Source: a virus. From it: a stretch of DNA of 64,000 bases. Below the pieces are notes generated by a model. That model worked only from the letters and a program-made list of their open reading frames with translations, made no database searches and was not told the origin of the DNA. The stretch lies in IMG/VR virus record IMGVR_UViG_3300010883_000006, positions 1 through 64,000 of that record. One strand, written 5' to 3'. Below are positions 7,090-14,708 of the stretch, piece by piece; within the stretch, counting starts at the first letter, position 1; each line of letters begins with the position of its first letter. A program made the position numbers and the translations under genes.

Positions 7090-8000
7090 TTTAATAATTT
7101 TTTCATTCTAGTTATATATTCATTTATATTTTTAACTTTTAAAGGTGTTATATTACCTTGTTCACCCCTTAGTTGGCAATCAGATATAGTAGCGTATTTA
7201 CAATCTTTAGCTTTTGTACCACATTTTTTAAATTTACCATTCTTACATTTTTTACAGCAAGGAACGTTTTCCTTCTCCATTGGTTTTTCTATTTGACCTC
7301 TTTTAGTGTCATGTGTTACATCATCTACATCTTCATAATCTCCACCAGTAATGTCCACTTCCACTGGTAAGTCACCTATATCTTCTTGTCTTCCATCTTT
7401 AGTTAAAATACCACCTTGTGTCCATGCACTAGAAGAAATATATTGCCCAGAAGAACTAGTACTTGTCGCCCCACCTCCACCTGTACGAGAAGAAGCTTCT
7501 TGTTCAGTTATAGATTCTTTTATGTACTTATCCCACAGTTGAGACCCTTTTCTAACAAACTTATCTTTTATTCTTGTAGTGGACGGTATTGTTATGTCTG
7601 GAGTAAAAGGTATGTATTCTGTTAGATTAGTTCCTGCACAATTGGCATCTTCTAAAGCTATTATTAAAGAATTTTTAAGTTCAATAGTAGTGTCTGACGC
7701 AGTCATCTCTCCTATTTCGTCAATCTGGTCTAATAAACCATCAGTATCTAATAATTTATAAGCGTCCCATAATACACAGATTCTATTACTATCGATATAT
7801 TTTCTTATAACGACATCTATTTCTTTCATATCGTTTTCCGACACCCAACCAGTAATACCATCTAAATGGTCCGCTAATAATGATACGTCTTGTTGTAGTT
7901 TATTACGTCCAGTTTGTTCATTAATTGATGAACCGTAACTACCTTTATGAGATTCATGTAACCTTAAAATTCTATTTTTTTCTTCTTCGTTTGATTTCAT
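7086..8000 (-). CDS. Probable virion-associated protein with EExxRILxLHES N-terminal motif
   Basis: 304 residues. The N terminus (MKSNEEEKNRILRLHESHKG) carries an ExxRIL.LHE motif that I remember recurring at the start of unrelated proteins of uncultured marine or Bacteroidota phages. A helical region (residues about 30-150) is followed by a glycine and serine-rich linker with ATSTSSSGQY (about 176-190) and a cysteine-rich block (CCKKCKNGKFKKCGTKAKDC) that probably binds zinc. The C terminus is short and basic. The Ser/Gly motif links it to the proteins at 5267-6103 and 62731-63558. Role in the virion is inference. Confidence 0.6.
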   Translation of the reverse strand: MKSNEEEKNRILRLHESHKGSYGSSINEQTGRNKLQQDVSLLADHLDGITGWVSENDMKEIDVVIRKYIDSNRICVLWDAYKLLDTDGLLDQIDEIGEMTASDTTIELKNSLIIALEDANCAGTNLTEYIPFTPDITIPSTTRIKDKFVRKGSQLWDKYIKESITEQEASSRTGGGGATSTSSSGQYISSSAWTQGGILTKDGRQEDIGDLPVEVDITGGDYEDVDDVTHDTKRGQIEKPMEKENVPCCKKCKNGKFKKCGTKAKDCKYATISDCQLRGEQGNITPLKVKNINEYITRMKKLLK

Positions 8001-8008
8001 AATTAAAA

Positions 8009-8602
8009 TTATATTCCTTCTTCTTCTTCGGACTCCTCAGTGGTTTTTCTTTGTGATAAAATGTTTGCCCATTTTTTAGTGAATATTCCATAATATCTTT
8101 TTAACTTATCCAATAACTCAGTTAGTTCATCATCTATTTTTACCATATTTGCTCCACCTATGTAAACCCCGTTTACCTCACCTATCGTATAGAAAAATGA
8201 TAAATCAAATTTAACTAATTTACCAGACCATTCCACATTAGTTTTATATAGGTTTAAAGGACCGTAGTCCACCATATCTGAAACCTGTTCCACAAAGTCA
8301 TCCATAGTTTCTTGGAATGCTCCTTTTTCGTCATCAGTTAACTCTAGGTCCATGTCATCAATTCCGTGAGTAATAATTATACCCCCACTTACAGAATGCT
8401 CTTTTGTTTTTTCTTCCACTTCTTTACCCGTCTCTACCTCCACATCGGAATCTACTTGAGCTGTTTCATATTCTCCCTCTTCTTGTTCCACCATTAGATT
8501 ATTATGTTTTCTAGAAATTTCTAATAAATGTCGAATATTATCATAGGAATTATCATTATATTCTTGGTCTGTATGTCTTTTATTAAGTTTGGTCTTTTTC
8601 AT
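8009..8602 (-). CDS. Hypothetical protein (197 aa), acidic
   Basis: The protein begins MKKTKLNKRHTDQEYNDNSYDN with a helical segment IRHLLEISRKHNN that may be a distant variant of the ExxRIL motif in the next gene. Residues about 45-75 are strongly acidic; the middle (GGIIITHGIDDMDLEL... KFDLSFFYTIGEVNG) looks like a globular alpha/beta domain; the end is acidic again. It overlaps the amidase gene by 20 bases, so its translation may be coupled to lysis-gene expression, but no family is recognised. Confidence 0.6.
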   Translation of the reverse strand: MKKTKLNKRHTDQEYNDNSYDNIRHLLEISRKHNNLMVEQEEGEYETAQVDSDVEVETGKEVEEKTKEHSVSGGIIITHGIDDMDLELTDDEKGAFQETMDDFVEQVSDMVDYGPLNLYKTNVEWSGKLVKFDLSFFYTIGEVNGVYIGGANMVKIDDELTELLDKLKRYYGIFTKKWANILSQRKTTEESEEEEGI

Positions 8603-9203
8603 CTTTCTTTAATTGTTTTTTTAACTCCTCAAATTCAAATGCTGGGCTTAAATCAGTCCAGTGTTCGGTGTAGTTACTTCTAGAACAAACACCTTTAAAT
8701 CTTTTAATTCCTTCAACTTTAACATTATGTCCTACTAATACTTTTTCAATGTTTAACTCTTCACACAATTCACTTATGAGTTGACCTAACGATTCAAGTT
8801 GTTTATTTGTGTAGGTAGCCCAGAATTTTTTGTCTCTCCAATTCTTTTGGTATACTTTACCCTTATAAATATCCCCCACCCAGTTAGTGTACTGATTATT
8901 TAAAGGATTTAATTTTAGCCACCCCAGATTTTCCAACATAATCACCACACTCTGGTTATCGATTGTTTCGTCACCAAAAAACTCAGAGCTGTTGTTACTG
9001 GGAAAATTATTAATGATGTTACCATTTTTACTTAAAATATAGTGAGGTGATTTTTTATATTTACCCCCCATTCTTAGTTTTAATGATGTTAAATAATCTT
9101 GTAATCGCCTACTAGTGTGGCACAAGATAATCTGTGTCTTTTTCTGTTTTTCTTTATGATGAAATAACTTATATGTCTTTTTATTTTCTATCTGTTTTAT
9201 CAT
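8583..9203 (-). CDS. N-acetylmuramoyl-L-alanine amidase (endolysin, amidase_2 type)
   Basis: 206 residues. The amidase_2 pattern is visible: a first zinc His in IILCHTSRR (about 27-35), HYILSKNGNIINNFP (the substrate-side strand and loop), ENLGWL, a second His in VLVGHNVKVEG, and an SRSNYT...TDLSPAFEF end resembling the usual H/C-x-D-P-G-x-x-F end of the family. Such enzymes cut the amide between muramic acid and L-alanine in peptidoglycan and serve as phage endolysins or tail lysins. There is no signal peptide, so release would need a holin; small membrane proteins lie just downstream. The start overlaps the upstream membrane gene by 23 bases. Confidence 0.85.
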   Translation of the reverse strand: MIKQIENKKTYKLFHHKEKQKKTQIILCHTSRRLQDYLTSLKLRMGGKYKKSPHYILSKNGNIINNFPSNNSSEFFGDETIDNQSVVIMLENLGWLKLNPLNNQYTNWVGDIYKGKVYQKNWRDKKFWATYTNKQLESLGQLISELCEELNIEKVLVGHNVKVEGIKRFKGVCSRSNYTEHWTDLSPAFEFEELKKQLKKDEKDQT

Positions 9204-10497
9204 ACCTTAAAACTCTTTCTTTTTTTTCTGACTCTTCACCCTTCACTATTAATGTTTTAGTGGTGTCAGTTAATCTACTTAGTTCTTCAACTAATTCATC
9301 CCCATTTTTTAAATCATATCCTGGTACTTTTTTTTTGTCGACATAATCAATAGTATTAAGATAATTACCTATCTTAGTTAAGTCAACATCATTTTTAGAT
9401 TCTAAATAAAGTTCTTTTTCATAGTGCAGACCATCATTACCGTTTTGACCTATAATGTCCATCCTTTTGTTTGTGACCTCTTCTAGGTGTGTTGACACAC
9501 CCATTAGTGTTTTTGGGTAGGTTGAACTATCCATTGGTTCTTCTCTGATGACTTTTGCATAATCTTGCAAATCATTAAAGTGGTCCTTTTTCTGTTCTTC
9601 TAGAGTTTGTTCTTCTACTGGTACTGTAGGGTTAGGGTCTAAAGTTATTTTCTCTATGTGTTTATTTCTAGACACAAAATAATCCTCCTTTTCTGGTTTA
9701 TTTATTTTAGCGAATGCCATATTTGACGCAACTACCAGTGCTATAGCTAGTGGGTCAAATACAAATATAATAAGTAATAAGAACCAATTAACAACCTCGT
9801 TCATAGGTTTACCTGTTGTTTCTGCTAGATATTTAAGAGGACCTAATTCACTCTCTGCCTCATTAGATATCTCTTTGTCTAATAAAGCTAAATCAGTTCT
9901 ATTAATAGAATCCATTACAGATTCAATTTTAAGATTTAAACCGTCTCTATCTATAATTGTGGTTTTTAATTCTGCCTGTAATGCTCTTCTTGCTGAAGAA
10001 GATGATGTCGTAATAACTGTTTGAGAATTTTCATCCCAATACGACACTGATGTTGGACTTGATAATGATATTCGTAGGTCTGAAATTGACTTGTTTATTT
10101 GGGTCTTCTCAATCGTTAAATCTTCTTTTGTTTCTTGGAATCTAATTTGTTTTTGATTAAGTATTAAAAGTGACTTGTCAAGTAGTTCTGATTGATTTGC
10201 TGTTGATTGATACGCACCGGATAAGAACCCATAGATACCTCCGGAGGTAATTATCATTAAAACAAAACAGGCTATAGCCAAATACGACCTTAACCATTTA
10301 TTTATCGTATCCCAGTATTGATACAGGAGAGATGCAACAACAAGTTTAGCGAACTCTAAAGAACCTGCCATTATAATCACTTGTGTACTTGCACCCGCAA
10401 ATAATTTACTTAACCCGAAAACCGAATAAAAGGCTGCTGACCCAGATACTAGTAAAGCGGATAAAGCAATTAACGAAGGAAATAATATTTTTCTCAT
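9181..10497 (-). CDS. Multi-span membrane protein with long cytosolic or periplasmic coiled coil
   Basis: 438 residues. Three hydrophobic spans lie at about 5-30, 35-58 and 70-92 (ending SGGIYGFLSGAYQ), then about 140 residues of coiled coil (KQIRFQETKEDLTIEKTQI...), then a fourth span at about 240-265 (VNWFLLLIIFVFDPLAIALVVASNMAF). The C-terminal 170 residues are charged and soluble. The FDPLAIALVVASNMAFAK end of the last span looks like a motif I associate with membrane proteins of large T4-like phages. A role in lysis timing, superinfection exclusion or membrane anchoring is possible; none is demonstrated. An ATATTTATA element lies 12 bases upstream. Confidence 0.75.
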   Translation of the reverse strand: MRKILFPSLIALSALLVSGSAAFYSVFGLSKLFAGASTQVIIMAGSLEFAKLVVASLLYQYWDTINKWLRSYLAIACFVLMIITSGGIYGFLSGAYQSTANQSELLDKSLLILNQKQIRFQETKEDLTIEKTQINKSISDLRISLSSPTSVSYWDENSQTVITTSSSSARRALQAELKTTIIDRDGLNLKIESVMDSINRTDLALLDKEISNEAESELGPLKYLAETTGKPMNEVVNWFLLLIIFVFDPLAIALVVASNMAFAKINKPEKEDYFVSRNKHIEKITLDPNPTVPVEEQTLEEQKKDHFNDLQDYAKVIREEPMDSSTYPKTLMGVSTHLEEVTNKRMDIIGQNGNDGLHYEKELYLESKNDVDLTKIGNYLNTIDYVDKKKVPGYDLKNGDELVEELSRLTDTTKTLIVKGEESEKKERVLRYDKTDRK

Positions 10498-10509
10498 ACT
10501 TCTTTTTAT

Positions 10510-10519
10510 TATAAATATC
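10510..10519 (-). promoter_or_regulatory. ATATTTATA element before the membrane coiled-coil gene
   Basis: Minus-strand AGATATTTATAATA 12 bases before ATG 10497, directly after the stop of the sigma-factor gene. Confidence 0.5.
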
Positions 10520-10521
10520 TA

Positions 10522-11319
10522 CTATCCAATATAATCTAACAAGTCTCTACTTTCATTCCTTAATTTTCTTAAAGCTTTTTCTTTTATTTGTCTCACCCTT
10601 TCTTTAGTCAAACTAAAGTCTTTTCCTATCTCAGCCAAAGTTTTAGGTGTATCAAATAAACCAAAATAATCCTCAACTATCTTTTTTTCTCTATCGTCTA
10701 GTATCCCTAATATTTTTTTTAGTTCTAGTTTTAGTTGGTTTTTCCCGTCGAACATAGATTCTGGGTCTAAGGAGTCTTCGTTTTTTATTAGTTCCAACAA
10801 AGTGTCCCCTTCTTCATTAATAGGTTTGTCTAAGTTAACCATACTAGGTAATGTGGCTAATTTACCAGTTAATTCACTTCCATCTTGTTTAATTTGTTTT
10901 TTTGCTTTTTGTAAGTCTTGGACTACATTAGCAGGTAACCTAATAGTTCTAGAATGTTCGTTTAAACATTGTAGTATGGATTGTTTAATCCACCACACAG
11001 CGTACGATATAAATCTAAAACCTTTAGACCAATCAAAATGGTCAATTGCTTTAATCAACCCATAATTTCCTTCAGCTATTAAGTCAGGTAAGGGTATTCC
11101 TTGGTTTTGGTAGTCTTTGGCTACACTTATTACAAAACGTAGGTTTCCATCCACAAGTTCTTTACGGATAGTTTTATTTTGTTCAGGTGTTACCTTACCA
11201 CTTTGGATTATAGCCGATAGTTCTTTTTCCCTAGCGACCGTTAATATTTTTAATTTTCTAACATCCCTTAAGTAATGTTGTATTTCTTCTTGATTGATGT
11301 ATGGACCTTTTTTCTTCAT
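10522..11319 (-). CDS. RNA polymerase sigma factor, sigma-70 group (Bacteroidota RpoD-like)
   Basis: 265 residues with the order of a primary-type sigma factor: region 1.2 at about 10-45 (EEIQHYLRDVRKL), region 2 at 58-121 (NLRFVISVAKDYQNQ, LPDLIAEGNYGLIKA, FRFISYAVWWIKQSI), region 3 in part at 122-150 (RTIRLPANVV), and region 4 at 206-258 (REKKIVEDYFGLF, then TLAEIGKDFSLTKERVRQIKEKALRKL). It retains the region 2.4 and 4.2 helices that read the -10 and -35 elements. It is not similar in layout to the short T4 gp55. Region 3 is abbreviated. It would redirect host RNA polymerase to phage promoters, possibly the ATATTTATA elements; that link is inference. Confidence 0.93.
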   Translation of the reverse strand: MKKKGPYINQEEIQHYLRDVRKLKILTVAREKELSAIIQSGKVTPEQNKTIRKELVDGNLRFVISVAKDYQNQGIPLPDLIAEGNYGLIKAIDHFDWSKGFRFISYAVWWIKQSILQCLNEHSRTIRLPANVVQDLQKAKKQIKQDGSELTGKLATLPSMVNLDKPINEEGDTLLELIKNEDSLDPESMFDGKNQLKLELKKILGILDDREKKIVEDYFGLFDTPKTLAEIGKDFSLTKERVRQIKEKALRKLRNESRDLLDYIG

Positions 11320-11419
11320 GACTTTTTATTTTTAATTTATACAAATACTATACCGTGACACCATAACTGACATTTTGTCATTATGTTACAAAAATACTAA
11401 TTTTTGGTGGATTAAAGGG

Positions 11420-11938
11420 CTATTTTGACATATTTTTTAAAAAGTTCTTTTCGTCAGTGGTTAGAGACAAAATTCCTTCTTCATTAATTTTATCTAGTAC
11501 GTCGTCTAGTTTAAAATCATCTACTTTTTCTTCTTTTCTAACAGCTTCTATGAACTGTTCAGCAAAACCCTCCATCAATTCATTTATACGTGGTATCTTA
11601 TTATTTGTTTTACTTTTTGAGTTTTTTCCTGGCATAAAATGGAAAAGATGGTTACTTAATTCACTATCTAACCTATACCCCATATTTTTAGGTTTGTTAA
11701 TTAAAAAATACGATTCAAAAACATTACTTAGGTCATCATCAAAAAATTGATTTATTTCTTCTAGTGGTGCACGACTTTCAAAATAACAAATAATTAGGTT
11801 ATCATGGTGAATATACCTTAAATGGTCACTATCCATAACTAAAGATATCACTTCAGTTACTTCTTGAAGAACTGTTTCTATTTCTTTAAAGTCCCCCATT
11901 AAAAATAATAGGTATTTTTTCATACGTGGTTTATTCAT
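11420..11938 (-). CDS. Hypothetical protein (172 aa) with C-terminal LDKINEEGxxSLTxxEKxFL motif
   Basis: The frame is open to 12013, but the first sensible start is ATG 11938 (MNKPRMKKYLLFLMGDFKEI), which keeps the divergent intergenic region free; the longer frame would include AT-rich promoter-like DNA. The N-terminal half looks alpha/beta with DHLRYIHHDNLIICYFES. The last 30 residues (LDDVLDKINEEGILSLTTDEKNFLKNMSK, given here in pieces: DKINEEG, SLTTDEKNFL) resemble a short C-terminal module frequent in Bacteroidota proteins. Function unknown. It faces away from the plus-strand gene at 12013. Confidence 0.7.
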   Translation of the reverse strand: MNKPRMKKYLLFLMGDFKEIETVLQEVTEVISLVMDSDHLRYIHHDNLIICYFESRAPLEEINQFFDDDLSNVFESYFLINKPKNMGYRLDSELSNHLFHFMPGKNSKSKTNNKIPRINELMEGFAEQFIEAVRKEEKVDDFKLDDVLDKINEEGILSLTTDEKNFLKNMSK

Positions 11939-11967
11939 CTTATATATTTTATTATTAAATGTAACTA

Positions 11968-11981
11968 TATTTATATAAATA
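11968..11981. promoter_or_regulatory. 14-bp perfect palindrome in a divergent intergenic region
   Basis: The 14 bases TATTTATATAAATA equal their own reverse complement. They lie between the divergent starts at 11938 (minus) and 12013 (plus). The palindrome contains the ATATTTATA element on the plus strand, and eight of its nine bases on the minus strand, so it could drive or control both genes. Operator or bidirectional promoter is inference. Confidence 0.45.
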
Positions 11982-11985
11982 AACA

Positions 11986-11995
11986 AATATTTATA
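11986..11995 (+). promoter_or_regulatory. AATATTTATA promoter-like element before plus-strand gene 12013
   Basis: AATATTTATAATA on the plus strand, 17 bases before ATG 12013. It is the same element that precedes several minus-strand genes, here in the opposite genomic orientation, matching the gene it precedes. Confidence 0.5.
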
Positions 11996-12012
11996 ATAAA
12001 AACCTTTTACCA

Positions 12013-12405
12013 ATGAAAAATAAAAAAATAGTTAAATTAAGTGAGTCAGATTTATATCGTATCATAAATAAGGTGGTAAATGAAGACCAAATGGAGTACT
12101 GGTCCACTCAAGATGATGAAGGAAATAATGTAGATAAGCTTCCAGTAGATGATGTCTCTTTTGACTTATCAGATTCTGACTATGAGGATATTGCGGATTA
12201 TCAAGGTCCAAAAAGAAGGTTTAGAGGGTCAATCTATTATGACGGTATGGTTCCGGAAAGTGATGACGTTGAATACGATAGAGCTGTGGCTCAAAAAATA
12301 CTAGACTACGAAAGAAAGAAGTTAAAAAATATGGAAACATTCACTGGTGGTGTTGGTTTTAAAACGGGAAGTCTGTCTGACCCTTACGACAACATGGAAT
12401 TTTAA
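12013..12405 (+). CDS. Probable virion or core-targeted protein with LxESDLxRIIxxVxxE N terminus
   Basis: 130 residues on the plus strand. The N terminus MKNKKIVKLSESDLYRIINK is followed by VVNED; the pattern (K/R)L(S/T)ESDLxRIIxxVxxE is one I remember at the start of many otherwise unrelated small proteins of marine and Bacteroidota phages. The rest is acidic and low in hydrophobics (DEGNNVDKLPVDDVSFDLSD..., IADYQGPKRRF). By analogy with the capsid-targeting peptides of T4 internal proteins, the N terminus could direct the protein into the prohead; this is a hypothesis. The stop overlaps the stop of the convergent gp46-like gene. Confidence 0.65.
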   Translation: MKNKKIVKLSESDLYRIINKVVNEDQMEYWSTQDDEGNNVDKLPVDDVSFDLSDSDYEDIADYQGPKRRFRGSIYYDGMVPESDDVEYDRAVAQKILDYERKKLKNMETFTGGVGFKTGSLSDPYDNMEF

Positions 12406-14708
12406 ATAAGTTTAGATATATTATTTTCTTTTTTAACCGTAATACTCTGGTCACACCATTCTTTTATTAACGGGTTGTGTGAAATAACAAATATCCTTTC
12501 AAAGTAATCTTTTATTTTAATAAAGAACCTACCCATTAGTTCTAAATTTTCATCACTAACTTTACCAAAGGCCTCATCAAAACAAACCACATTAGGTTGT
12601 GGTAATGCACATACTTTGGCTAGTACCGCTCTTAAAGCAAGAGAAACAACTGTTTTTTCATAACCACTACCTGAAGACATCAACTTTTCTACACTTGTTT
12701 CATTGTCTATCATCCAAAACTCTAATTCATTTCTATCATTAATTCTAAGATTAAGGGTAAATTCCGCACTATCAGAGAGTAGTCTATTTAACTCACTGTT
12801 TAAGTAGGGTATAGTATTACGCAATACAAGTTTAGATATTCCATTCTTACCAAAAGCAATCATATAAGATTTAAATATTTTATCTACTTCTTCTTCTTTT
12901 TTTATTTCTAAAACACGAGACCCATTCTCTTCTATTTTTTTATAATTTTGTTCAACATTAAAAGTGTTTTTTTGTATGGTATAACTATTGTTACTTTTAT
13001 TTGCTGTCTCTGTTTCTATTTTAGTTTTTAAACTTAGTAAACTTTCTTCGATAGTTTTATTTTCCAGTAATTTATTTTTATTATCTTTCCAATCATTTAT
13101 CTTTTGTTTCTTTATGTTGATGTCTAATTTTAATTGTTCTACTTCCAGATTATTTTTAGTTTTTCTTAATTTATTTCTTTCAAATAAATCCCAATTAGAT
13201 TTTACACTTTCTAATTCTTTTATTTCTAAACCTATAACTACAATTTCTTTATCTAATTCACTTAAACTGTTTTTATTTTGATTTAGTTTACTTAGATTTT
13301 CTTCTATTTTACTTGTATTGTCTATGTCGTCCAATTTTCTTTTACATGTGGGACACGACTCACTTTCTTCTAAAGTTTTAATTAAAGTATTCAAGGTCAT
13401 CAAACTATTCTCATTAACTTTATAAGTTACTTGTTTATTTTGTAACTTGTTTTTTACTTCTTGATATGTTTTTTCGTTAAATTCGTCAGTTGGTGGTGTT
13501 AAATTAATTTCTTTACCTTTTTGTTCAGTACTAATGTGTTTAACCTCTAAGTCCTTTATTTCATTCTCTAACGACTCAGGGTTTAATATTATTAACTCTG
13601 GATTTATAGGGTGTCTCCTAGTAAGTAATAAATCTTTATCTTTATTTAAATCTGTAAGTTTTTTGCCTATCAGTTGGGATATCTCGGTTTTTTCTTTAAT
13701 GTCTTCCTCTAGCTCTTTGTTGGTTTTATTTAGTTCTTTTACTTCTTCTTCTAATGTTACCACATCATAAACATTGGATATTAGTCTTTTAGACCAAGCT
13801 GAGTACATTTCTTTACATGTCGCTTCTTTTTTCTTTAAATGTTCTAGACCGATAAACCTAGTTAGCACCTCCCCTCTTTGTGTTGGTTTCGCATCAATCA
13901 GTGATTCTAAATTGTTGGATGTGGACAATATTGTCAGTAGAAAGTCGTCCATTGTCCCAATAGATTTTTTTATAAACTCCTCTGTCTCTCTACGTTGTTC
14001 ACCTTGTAAATTTTGTAAGGTACCGTCTGATAGTCTTTTACTGAAGTTTAAATCAGTCCTTACAGACCACTCTTGTTTTTTTGTTAATTTCCTTACAATT
14101 CCACGTTCTATTATGTAATCCTCACCATCAATTTCTACCTCACCCAAAACTAAAACCCTATTTTTATCAGTAAATTTATTAAATACGTCAATAGCTTTAT
14201 GGGATTTTGTTGTGGCGTTAAAAAATAAAAACAGTAGTAGGTCAACAGTCACTGTTGTTTTGCCCCCGAAATTAGACGGTTGTGAATCTATCCCTGTAAT
14301 CCCATTATACTTGGTGAAGTCTATTTTATTGTTTTCCCCAAAAGAAAGGAAATTGTGGAATTCTACCCATTTAATTTTCCATTTTTTATTTCTACCTAAA
14401 TCGGCAGATTCTATCTTTTCTTCTACTTTATTATCTAAACGAATAATTTTGTCCCAATCAACAGACACACCTTGTTCTTCTAGAAATTCCTTTATTAGTG
14501 TTCTCTGGTATGCGGCATCTAAAATATTGTCAGTTGTAACACTAATGTCGTTTTTACTGTCAAATCCCTTTATCTTAGTGACTAGGTTTACTCTTTCGGA
14601 ATTATACTTTTTTCTAAAGTAGTTTCTTACCCTTTTAAGTTTTTCTTGGGTAAAATTTTCCGGACTATCCTCCCAAGTTACTTTTATATGTGGATTATTA
14701 TATTTCAT
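12402..14708 (-). CDS. Recombination endonuclease subunit gp46-like (Rad50/SbcC ATPase)
   Basis: 768 residues. The split ABC ATPase is visible: N lobe with GIDSQPSNFGGKTTVT (about 139-154) as Walker A, long coiled coils, a central zinc hook CPTCKRK (about 450-456), coiled coil back, then the C lobe with SSGSGYEKTVVSLALR (signature) and NVVCFDEAFGKV (Walker B). Together with gp47 (16584-17366) it forms the Mre11-Rad50-type complex that resects DNA ends for phage recombination-dependent replication. About 110 residues precede the ATPase core, which is unusual; start MKYNNPHIKVTWED has no overlap problem, so the extension appears real. The gp47 partner lies three genes upstream rather than adjacent. 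Confidence 0.92.
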   Translation of the reverse strand: MKYNNPHIKVTWEDSPENFTQEKLKRVRNYFRKKYNSERVNLVTKIKGFDSKNDISVTTDNILDAAYQRTLIKEFLEEQGVSVDWDKIIRLDNKVEEKIESADLGRNKKWKIKWVEFHNFLSFGENNKIDFTKYNGITGIDSQPSNFGGKTTVTVDLLLFLFFNATTKSHKAIDVFNKFTDKNRVLVLGEVEIDGEDYIIERGIVRKLTKKQEWSVRTDLNFSKRLSDGTLQNLQGEQRRETEEFIKKSIGTMDDFLLTILSTSNNLESLIDAKPTQRGEVLTRFIGLEHLKKKEATCKEMYSAWSKRLISNVYDVVTLEEEVKELNKTNKELEEDIKEKTEISQLIGKKLTDLNKDKDLLLTRRHPINPELIILNPESLENEIKDLEVKHISTEQKGKEINLTPPTDEFNEKTYQEVKNKLQNKQVTYKVNENSLMTLNTLIKTLEESESCPTCKRKLDDIDNTSKIEENLSKLNQNKNSLSELDKEIVVIGLEIKELESVKSNWDLFERNKLRKTKNNLEVEQLKLDINIKKQKINDWKDNKNKLLENKTIEESLLSLKTKIETETANKSNNSYTIQKNTFNVEQNYKKIEENGSRVLEIKKEEEVDKIFKSYMIAFGKNGISKLVLRNTIPYLNSELNRLLSDSAEFTLNLRINDRNELEFWMIDNETSVEKLMSSGSGYEKTVVSLALRAVLAKVCALPQPNVVCFDEAFGKVSDENLELMGRFFIKIKDYFERIFVISHNPLIKEWCDQSITVKKENNISKLI

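Noticed and set aside
10522-11319. Naming the sigma factor gp55
   Set aside because: It has the length and regions 1.2, 2 and 4 of a primary-type sigma-70, whereas T4 gp55 is a short, divergent factor lacking a normal region 4.
11340-11400. TGACATTTTGTCA hairpin upstream of the sigma-factor gene as a terminator or operator
   Set aside because: The stem is only five base pairs with a three-base loop and has no U tract on either strand; it may be chance in AT-rich DNA.
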